A program made the translations under genes and the position numbers. Under the pieces are notes generated by a model that did no database searches, was not told the DNA's origin, and was given only the letters and a program-made list of their open reading frames with translations. From NCBI GenBank assembly GCA_020881915.1, contig JAJFPB010000005.1, positions 1,426,001 through 1,490,000 of the forward strand: a stretch of DNA of 64,000 nucleotides. The letters are read 5' to 3'. The stretch's first letter is position 1. Each line of letters opens with the position of its first letter. Shown piece after piece: positions 55,908 through 64,000 of this stretch. This stretch comes from Paramyrothecium sp. XJ0827 (Eukaryota; Ascomycota; Sordariomycetes; Hypocreales; Stachybotryaceae).

Positions 55908-58900
55908 GGTGAGGGAAGGGGGCGGCTGCGGCAGCGTCGCTCACAGCCGTCAGTAAGAATCTGGACCTTGTCGCCGCTTCACGCAGAAAGAAGCCCTTAC
56001 CCGGACTGCTCGTGGCTGTGAACCGAGTGTCCTTGTCAGAGGCGCTCGGGGGAGGTTGCTAGAAAGCGCAGTGACAACCGGCTATCGTCATTGTGCGTCC
56101 TTGAGAATGCCGCACGAGTCGGAGAACGGAAGTCTGTTGCACCTTGGGATGACAGCAGCTTCTAGTCGAACCATCCGATTGCTAAGCTAGGAGGACAAGG
56201 AACGCCGCCGAGACCAGCTGCGACAGGACAATGGCGGGAATAAAGAGGCGCTCCGGCTGCTTGGCCAGGGCAGCGGCTGAGGTGAGCTGTGCTTTCAGAC
56301 GTTGGTTTGTGCTCCTCCGATGCAATGGTGGAAGAAAATGGTCTGACACGGAGCGTCTGGCGAAGCTTTTCCTGAGGAAAAATAAGCAAATGAATAAAAG
56401 AAGCGTCCGGGGCAGTAGTTGGAGGAATTACGCAGCGGGCGGCGGCCCTTTCTAACAACAGTGCCCGCCGCAACAGTGTGAAAGATAAGTGAACGAGGCG
56501 GGAGATGAGACGTGCTCCTCTCGAAGCCAGTAAGGACTGCCCGAATGCCCGACATTCTGTACTTGGGCAGAAGCAGCGGCAGCGGCAACAGCAGGCCAGA
56601 GGCTCTGGGAGGGCCTGACCGATCAAGGCAGACAGTGTGAGTGTGGGATAAAACGAGCCGCTTGTGCTAGGAGTGTGCGCACAGCGTGGCGCTCTCGATA
56701 ATCAAGGCGGAGCAGCATGGCGGCGCATCCGAGCTTTGGGCGAGCGAGGGCAGATGACGATGGTTACAATGGCTCGGGGTCGAGGCTGGCAGACTGGCCG
56801 TACGTGAGTTGGTGTACGGAGTACATACGGTGTGTCCGGACGACCAGCCAGCATGTGTCCGGACGACCAGCCAGCATGTGGGAGAGACAAAATGGCTGCG
56901 CGTCTGTCCAATCGATTCGCGGACTCACTGGGTATGGTAGCTCTGGAACGAGGTCGGATGGGAAGGGGTGGTATTGCTGGACGACTCGGTGGAGGGAGGA
57001 GGCGGCCATTGAGCGAGGGCGGATCGCTGCGAGAGGCTGATCGGAAGTGGGCCAGGCTCCGGGAAGCCGGTACGCCGGATGATGCACCTAAATTCGACGA
57101 CTCACAGGGGGTCGCCCCCCGCCTGGGAGCCGCTGGAGATCTACCGTTAGTGGTGGTGGGGGAGGTGAGTGGAGGATGCGGGGCCGCCCGTCCACCAGTG
57201 CAACTGCTGCATAGGCTGCCTCTCTTGCCGCATTGGGTCGTTTTATTGCTCGCCCCGACTCCCATATCAACCCTCCATTATTCATCCACCCTCCCTCGCC
57301 CTTCGCTCCTCTCAACCACGCACAGTACATGTCTCACCGGTCCAACGAGCCGCCCAGTGACCCGTGTACCAGGATTCTACCTCTGTGTCCGGTGGGGACC
57401 AGGAGGCGGCCGCTGTTTCTATTGGACGTTTGCAATGGACAATACGTGCATTTGATTGTCTTTGCCAAGCTCCAGCTGCACGCATTGCTTTTTATTCGAC
57501 GCAAGCCCTGCTTGCGACATTCCAGGCGGTCAGCGAGGAAGCTCTCTATTGCGCTCGCTCAGTGGCCCATTGCAAGACAGCGCGTAGCTGATGGTTGGCC
57601 TCGTCTGTATTCTGCGTTTCTCTAATTTCTTGTTTCTTTTTTCGCCCTCCGGGTCCATGTCACGTTCGGGACGCACCCCCTTTGACTTGATATACAAAGG
57701 ACAGGATGCATCCAGCCAATCTGCCACCTCAGCTCCTGGTTGACCGGTTTGCTTTGCAGAAGCTCTCATTGCCACTGCTCCGAAGTATAACGTCACATAC
57801 TACTGTACGGGTTGCAGAAGTCTTATCCACGGCCAATCACTCGCAGGGTTGCCCAGAATGAAGCGGAAAAGGATATTCCTGCTACATCGGCTAATCCTTG
57901 CTGAGCTGCGTCCATCTGCAAGTCCTGTGATGACCTTTGCAGCAGATGGACGCCATGACGGCAACTTGGCTCAGCCGAGTGTAACATCGGCCGTACTGGG
58001 AGGCCGACATTGGGTGGTGGACGGACCATAGTTACGAGCATCGCAGCCACCAATGCCGTGCTTTGAGGATAAGCCCGTCGTTGATGGAGGGTTGGCTACC
58101 TTGTGCTGGGGGAAGTCACAGCACCAAGACGTCCTGAATCGTCTTTAGGACCTACCGAGTCGACCCGAACAATTGACAGAAGAATAGATTGTGCAAACCT
58201 CCGTAATCCGGCCATTCGGCAACCAAGGCACCACCAAGAGGGAGCTCAGCCCCTGAGTACTGAAGTCGGTGAGATGAATGGGGGGGATCTGTTCAAGAAG
58301 CTACGGCAATGGGGCGTTATCTCCAGCCCACGGGAAAATGCCCTGGGATAAATACCCCTTTGCATCATTTCCATACTGTGAGAAGATGAATGGCACATGT
58401 CTCAGTCTCACAGTTGCCAATTTCTCATGTTATTCGTCTTGACACTATTCCGTCAATGCATTAATCTCTCGGGAGCCTGTCTCGCCAAGTCCTATGAAAC
58501 CTTGCAAATCTGATCTCTCAGAACAGTGTGCCGTCTTGGCCTTGATTCTTCGTGCTTTTTCTCCGATTGACTTACCGGATGATCGGAGGCTCCATGCTCT
58601 GAGTCACCAAAGACCGTTGTCTTGGCTCGCGCCTCTTGGTCCGCGCTTCATGGCAGCAAATGAAACCATGACGATATCCAATAACGAATGACACTGTTCA
58701 CGATTTAGAAAGATGCTCTTTCGGTATCAACCAATCCTTGGTTGTGTCAACTTAAGATAGATGTGCGGTTGTCCCACGACGCAAAATGTGAGACGGCAGC
58801 ACCGTGGATACCTGCCGTTATCTTCGAGTCGGATAATACACCTCACATCAGCCGGGCCAGCAGTCGCATCGTGACCATTTTCTTCTGGCGACTTCACAGT

Positions 58901-59555
58901 TCCTGTCGCATCGCAACATGTTACACGAGACGGACGTGTCTCTTGCATTTCCGAATGCACCCGTCACTTGACACACCTGTGGATCGCAGTCATGATGGCC
59001 GAGCCGAGTTGGACCCTACATTGTACATGGTCTTGCAATTTCCTGCCTACGCCTGTGCTAATCGTATGCATAATAGATAATGAAAAGGCCGTGGTGATAT
59101 CAAGCCGCACTCCAGGTTCGTGGGGGTTGATTTGGCATCTGAGGATCTGTTCCACCCAGCCAGTCCGCTTCTACTTTCCTGCGGATATTCGGCAGCTATG
59201 TTATGTTCATGCAAGTCATTCGCTATGTTCAAATTGTCAAGGATATGTCCTTGGTTTATTGGATTGCCGTGAGAGTGTAGCCAGTCACATCATCATTGCG
59301 TTAAATGCTTAGCCTCATCGTGATCCAACTTGCAGGGCGATTAGACGGGCGACAAGTTATTTGGCTACATATGTAGAATCGTCATGTACGGTGCGAAATT
59401 CTGTATCCCGGCTTCTGCTGCATTGCGGTTTTCCATATTCACCGCGATCGGTCCCCCATCCTAATCTTGGATCCTGCGGTTGTCTTGCAGCCCCAGTGCC
59501 TAGAAATTCTTCTTACTTTCATCCAAAGTGTGAGAGAGAAAGCTGATTATGAAAG
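55908..59555. other. Gene-free stretch (3.6 kb)
   Basis: No gene is supported. Overlapping frames at 56702-57265 (-), 56832-57455 (+) and 57233-57625 (+) have no domain character and conflict with each other. A 23-bp direct duplication lies at 56833-56878. The left part is the promoter of the Zn2Cys6 gene. Confidence 0.45.
56833..56878. repeat. 23-bp tandem duplication
   Basis: Two exact head-to-tail copies of a 23-bp unit beginning TGTCCGGACGACC and ending CAGCATG (56833-56855 and 56856-56878). Each copy contains the palindrome TCCGGA. Confidence 0.85.
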
Positions 59556-61352
59556 ATGATGTTACATGGCTATCTGCATATTCGGAGGCGCCCTCGTTAC
59601 TCAGTAAGAGAGGGTGCGGCTCAGGCTTTGGCTCGCCTCTTCGAAGAGACACGACAAGAGCTCCCAGAGGCATATCAGGAGCATTTCCAGCGAGTCAAGT
59701 TTTCAAATGCTTGCAACCGGATCGGAGACTTTCCGTTGTTTCCATGCCCTTTGAAAGAACAGGAGATAACGGCGGCGATTCGCGCCATGGAGGGCATTGC
59801 GGCGGCAGCCATCGCGGATATACGCTTTGCTTCGGAAGCCAGGGAGATTAATTTAGACACTTCCAAGATAGCATGCTTCCTCATGTCGTCATAAATAACT
59901 ACGATAGACGGTCTGGAGAAAGGAAACCCTAAGAACCGAGATCGAATACCTGGTAAGCAGATCAACACAAGTCGGTGTAGAGTCGCAGGCTGATGACATT
60001 TCCTACGAGACACTGATCTCAACCAAGCCCAATCTGTGCTCTACCGAAGATTATCAGCAAACTTGTATCAAACCAAGGTTCCTGGGGAGTATTACCACAT
60101 ACACGGGTCGCTCGATGCGACCAAGACCTTGCAAATGTTGGGCTTGAAACCGTATAGGCCTGATCTTCAAGGGTATCGAGAATGCCTCCGCACCATCGGT
60201 GGCGCTGTGGGCCAGTTCACCGTCTCAGAGCTAGAGGAGATGAACGCAAACAACCGCCAGGCCGGTGCTCCTGCATTAGAATGGTCTGGGTTTTTCAAGA
60301 CGCCACACGCCCAGGCCATGAGGGCGTTACCGCCTTTTACCGTGCGGCCGCTCGAGTCCGCGACCGACTGCGTGCCGTTCCCGGATAAGGCTGGCCAGCC
60401 ACAGCAAGTGCTTCATGGACTTCGTGTTGTGGAGATGTGCCGGGTCATCGCGGGCCCGACCATCGGTCGCTCCCTGGCAGCTCACGGTGCAGACGTTCTG
60501 AAGATCACCTCTCCAAACCTCCCAGACGTTCCGTTCTTCCAGTTGGACGTGAACACCGGGAAGCACACCACTGCTCTCAATCTTCGAGATGCATCGGACC
60601 GTACCATTTTTGAGGCATTGCTGGAGACAGCGGATGTCATAATAGATGGCTACCGCCCCGGAGCTTTGGAAAATTTGGGATATGGCCCGAAGGAGCTGGC
60701 TGAGTTAGCCAAGAACAGAAACAGGGGCATTGTGTATGTCATCGAGGATTGCTTCGGCGGTTCTGGATTGCCATCCGAGCTCGGAGCCGAGTGGGCACAC
60801 CGACCCGGCTGGCAACAAGTTGCAGACTGCGTCACCGGCGTAGCTTGGGAACAAGGCCGCTTCCTGGGGCTGGATGAGCCCGTCGTGCCACCCTTCCCTA
60901 TGTCAGATTACGGGACCGGTGCGCTGGGCTGCGTCGCTGCTCTGACTGGCTTGTATCGAAGAGCAACCCAAGGAGGGTCTTGGATATGCAGAACCAGCTT
61001 AGTCCAGTATGACCTTTTCCTCCTCTCACAGGGCTCGTATCCGCTCAAAGTACAGAGCTGGCTTCGGAAGACTCACGACCCAGCCTTCTTCGATCTGCGG
61101 CACGACGACTCGGTAGACGAGGTCGGCCAGAGGGCCCTGCGCAGCATGACGCGCGTCCATCCGCATCTATTTGCGGACGACATGATGCGCCGGGCTTGGA
61201 GTCCAGCGTTTGAAGGTGTCGTTGCTTGGCCCCTGGAGGCACTGACGGTTAGCGGTATACGTGTTGGGTATGTTCGGAGCACTAGACCGAACGGCTATGA
61301 CGATCCAAGCTGGGAGGGTTGGGAAATTGAAGAGGAAGTGGCCAAAGATTGA
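59556..61352 (+). pseudogene. CoA-transferase family III gene with in-frame stop
   Basis: Two exons (59556-59952 and 60010-61352) give a reading frame of 579 codons before the final stop, interrupted by one TAA at 59892-59894 (codon 113). Reading continues in the same frame on both sides: RIACFLMSS-like sequence before it and ITTIDGLEKGNP after it, so a tyrosine codon has probably become a stop. The rest looks intact: LNQAQSVLYRRLSANLYQTK, GEYYHIHGSLDATKTLQMLG, then the CaiB/BaiF core LRVVEMCRVIAGPTIGRSLA, HGADVLKI, VIIDGYRPGALE and PMSDYGTGAL. Family III enzymes move CoA between carboxylic acids. The intron is GTAAGC...GAG. No splice pair removes the stop without deleting conserved sequence. 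It is either a recent pseudogene, a sequencing error or a read-through case. Confidence 0.75.
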
Positions 61353-61548
61353 GGACTGAGCTGAAGAACATGCCACGGCAGTAAGTGCCTAGACACCCAA
61401 GTGTGGGTTTCCCTTGTGAAACTTTCGCCAATTTCACCTCTCGTCTCATCGATTTTACAGAATAGGCACAAAATAGCTCGTAATAGTAATGACATCTAGG
61501 CGTTCGATTATCTATGTATAAGAATACAGGTGACGTGAAACATAGCTT

Positions 61549-62890
61549 TTACAGCACCAAGCGACCGGGCTCCTCCTCCAAAATCAGCTTGCACCTCTCG
61601 AGGAAAGTCTTGGCCCTCGCCTCCTCGGCCTTGGGCACCACCAGGCTGAAGATGTTGGCGCCGCTCGACAATCCGGGGACGGTGGTAATACCCTGCTGGC
61701 GAGCGGGCTGCTTGCTGGGCGCAGCGAGAATATCGATGATATCCTTCTTCTTGGGAGACGACGGCCTGGGGGCGAGCAGGGAGGCGGGAGGGATTGCGGA
61801 GATCTGGGGGAGGTAGAAGCCCTGGGAGCTAGAGACCTTGAGCTTGTCGAGCCCCAGGACCTGATCGAAGAGCTCGTTGGCGGTGGGTGCGCGGGCGGGC
61901 AGGGGAAGCTCGGAGTTGGCAACGTCGGCCGCGCGGCTGATGAAGGTGGAAATGGGCAGGAAGACGCCTAGGGTGCTGTGGATCTTCTTCTGCACCTCCA
62001 GGACCTTGGCCATGGAGATGGGGACCTTGAGCTCGAGGGTCTCCTTGACAGGCGGCTTGACGGATGCGTCGGACGCCGGCGCCTCCTTGGGGGCCTCCTT
62101 CTTGGGCGCGACGCTGATGTTGCTCAGGTCGAGGTGCGACAGCTTGTCGAAACGAGCGGATATTATGCCCGGGGTCTCTGACTTGATGGCGCCGATGTAC
62201 GCCAAGACGTCGCCCTTCAGCAGTCGTCCGCCAGGGCCGGTCGGCTTTATCTTGTTCACGTCCTCTTTGCTGAGCCCGTTCTGCTTGACCAGGTGGCCAA
62301 CCGAGGGGTAAAGCGGGTACCTGTGCTCGAACGTCTTGTCGCTCGTGTTCGGGGCCGCGTCCTTCTTCTTCTCCGGCTGGGACTGCTGCTCGGGCTGCGC
62401 GGCGGACTCCTGCTTGGGGGCTGCGGCGGGCTGCTTGGGCTGCTCGTCGGCGGGGATCTCGAGCGTGGAGAGGTCGTCGCCGGGTTCGGCCACGACGGCT
62501 ATGCGGGTGCCGACCTGGACCGCTTTGCTTCCGTCCTGGGTCATGATCTTGACCATGACACCGTCGTCCTGGGCCTCCACGTCCATGGTAGCCTTGTCGG
62601 TTTCGATCTCAAGCAGCACGTCGCCGGCGCTGTAGGAGTCGCCCTCCTTGACCTTCCACGTCGCGATGTTTCCCTCGGTCATGGTCGGCGAGAGGGCCGG
62701 CATCGAGAAGTTCTGGGCCGCCAAGCATCGTGCGGACGAGGTGAAGCCTGTAGACGGGGTCAGTAAATGGGCAACTTTTTTTTTCCCGCTCAGGAGGAGC
62801 AGCGGCGAGAGGGAAACACGAACTTCGAGCAGCAGCCCGGTTAGAGATGAGGCGCGCCGAGGCACGGCATGCTGCCGTGAGGGATGCCAT
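61549..62890 (-). CDS. PDX1: Pyruvate dehydrogenase E3-binding protein (protein X)
   Basis: Two minus-strand exons (62824-62890 and 61549-62747) encode 421 residues. The first ~30 residues form an Ala/Arg/Ser-rich mitochondrial presequence. The lipoyl domain (about 36-110) has FSMPALSPTMTEGNIATWK and the lipoylated Lys74 in EIETDKATMDV. A Pro/Gln/Lys linker leads to the peripheral subunit-binding domain at about 165-205 (YPSVGHLVKQNGL, IKPTGPGGRLLKGDVLAYI). The C-terminal part resembles a degenerate E2 acyltransferase without the catalytic HxxxD motif. This is diagnostic of protein X, which docks E3 (lipoamide dehydrogenase) on the PDH core. The intron is GTTCGT...CAG with a CTGAC branch site and splits Ser23. 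Lipoate for Lys74 depends on the fatty acid path that includes CEM1. Confidence 0.93.
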
Positions 62891-64000
62891 TACAAGCCCA
62901 ATTGAGCTGGCTGGCGAGATCTCGGGGAGGTGCTGGTTCGATGTAGGGTTCGAGGGAATTCAGGACCTGCCTCGAAGCTGTTGGGGAGCGCCGACATTGG
63001 GCGGACGACGCACGGACCAGGAGGCTGTTGTGGGCGGACAAAAAAGACGAGGCTTGCAAATGTCCCGGGGAGACCCGACACCTGATACTTTGTATAAGAC
63101 GAGTTACGAAGAGAACTTCTAATCTTTCTACCCATGTGCTTTGCTCTTCTTGTTTCTTGTATTTATCTTGCATAGTTCTCGTTGCTCCAGTACATAATTT
63201 GATCTGGTTACAGACGCAGACGTTGCGGGCTTTATTTTGTCCAGCAGTCTTTCAACGCCTTTTTATTTCGCCGAAATTCGGTACCTGAAAACAGCGAGAA
63301 GCAAAGCACGCCTAGGATTGGCCAAGACTAAATGCCATTATCAAGACAACTTGCTTCGCCCAACAAGAAGCGGCGACATGGTTCTGAGTTTGGACTTGAA
63401 CCTTGGTCTTCATCATATCCAGGTATGGCTCTCGTGATGGCCTTCATGAACGATGAGAGCATGGTTCTTTCTCTCGGTGTCTAGCAATGATGTTGAGGAA
63501 GACTCTTAATCGCGGCTTTTTTAAGCGTTCCCTAACTACAGGGAGAGATTTATGCAAGACTGTAGGAGATATATCACCGTCAAGGTACGCACTACAGCGA
63601 GTTGTTCACACCATCAGTATCGCCATGTGCTCCGTGGCTAAGCAATCCAGCCTGTTGCCTCCTAGTGACTGGCATACTCTTCGTCTCCCTCGATCATAGT
63701 CTGACTTCCACATGGAATACATCGTGTCCATGTGCACTGCACAATCAGTTTCAAAGCTCAAGCTTACAGCGGCGTTGGGGTCCCGGTTTTAAGACGGATA
63801 TGCCAGCACCAGCTTCTTGGGTCCAGACCCCCTGGCTTTTCCGAAATGTACCTTACTGAGTACTCCGACTTAGTACCCCGTCTGATAAAGCCTGTGCGTG
63901 TGCAACGCTAACCATTTCAATGTGGGGCCTTTTCCCATGATACGACTTATTCGGGACCTCAAAATATTTCCAACTCGGATGGCCGCAAGCGCGTGACACG
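62891..64000. other. Terminal stretch without a supported gene
   Basis: Promoter of PDX1 and about 0.9 kb of AT-richer sequence to the window edge. Short open frames are seen but none has recognisable features; a gene starting beyond the edge is possible. Confidence 0.4.

Noticed and set aside
56702..57625. Several 100-207-codon frames on both strands
   Set aside because: They conflict with each other, include the 23-bp duplication and show no family features.
59694..59906. Possible intron removing the TAA of the CoA-transferase (GTCAAG to TAG)
   Set aside because: It would delete the conserved FPCPLKEQE block and adjoining helix; the only shorter choice around the stop is about 20 nt, too small to splice.
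1..64000. tRNA, rRNA, CRISPR and transposon signatures
   Set aside because: By eye I found no B-box (GGTTCGANTCC) in a cloverleaf context, no spaced repeat array, and no transposase, reverse transcriptase or long terminal repeat. A tRNAscan or repeat search could still find degraded copies.

Overview
The window is nuclear DNA of a filamentous ascomycete (Pezizomycotina, most likely Sordariomycetes; I cannot name the genus). The basis is short GT-AG introns of about 45-150 nt with CTRAC-type branch sites close to the acceptor, compact intron-poor genes, and typical filamentous-fungal families: Zn2Cys6 regulator, OPT transporter, SDR, kappa-class GST-like protein, Bni4-like scaffold and secreted alpha-carbonic anhydrase. 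There are no operons, rRNA, CRISPR or convincing tRNA. All exon joins were inferred by eye from splice sites, reading phase and protein family. Each multi-exon CDS was checked so that summed exon lengths are a multiple of three.

Layout. 1-10 kb: a bactofilin-like beta-helix protein, an ING-family PHD chromatin protein and a SnoaL-like protein, then about 2.9 kb without a gene. 10-26 kb: a BCAS3-type WD40 protein, DPM2, the splicing factor CWC22, an IFI6/27-like hydrophobic protein, the tRNA dihydrouridine synthase DUS1 and a Bni4-like scaffold. 26-32 kb is a gene-poor island with at most one doubtful small secreted protein. 32-40 kb: secreted alpha-carbonic anhydrase and the AAA-ATPase/bromodomain protein Yta7/ATAD2. 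40-47 kb is dense: an HSDL2-like SDR and a GSTK-like protein diverging from one promoter, dihydrofolate reductase, and two mitochondrial genes, the complex III chaperone CBP3 and the ketoacyl synthase CEM1. 47-56 kb looks like an accessory catabolic segment: an OPT transporter, an intradiol (hydroxyquinol/catechol) dioxygenase and a Zn2Cys6 regulator. 56-59.5 kb holds no gene I can support. The window ends with a CoA-transferase family III gene carrying an in-frame stop codon, and the pyruvate dehydrogenase E3-binding protein PDX1.

Functional links. CBP3, CEM1 and PDX1 all act in mitochondrial energy and lipoate/fatty acid metabolism. ING and Yta7 are chromatin factors; CWC22 and DUS1 process RNA. 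The OPT transporter, dioxygenase and regulator, with the broken CoA-transferase further on, could form a small aromatic-compound module, but that is inference from proximity. The points most worth checking are the in-frame TAA in the CoA-transferase, the 599-nt intron that splits the Zn2Cys6 cluster and contains a perfect CCG-N13-CGG palindrome, and the all-phase-2 intron layout of the bactofilin-like gene with one GC-AG intron.
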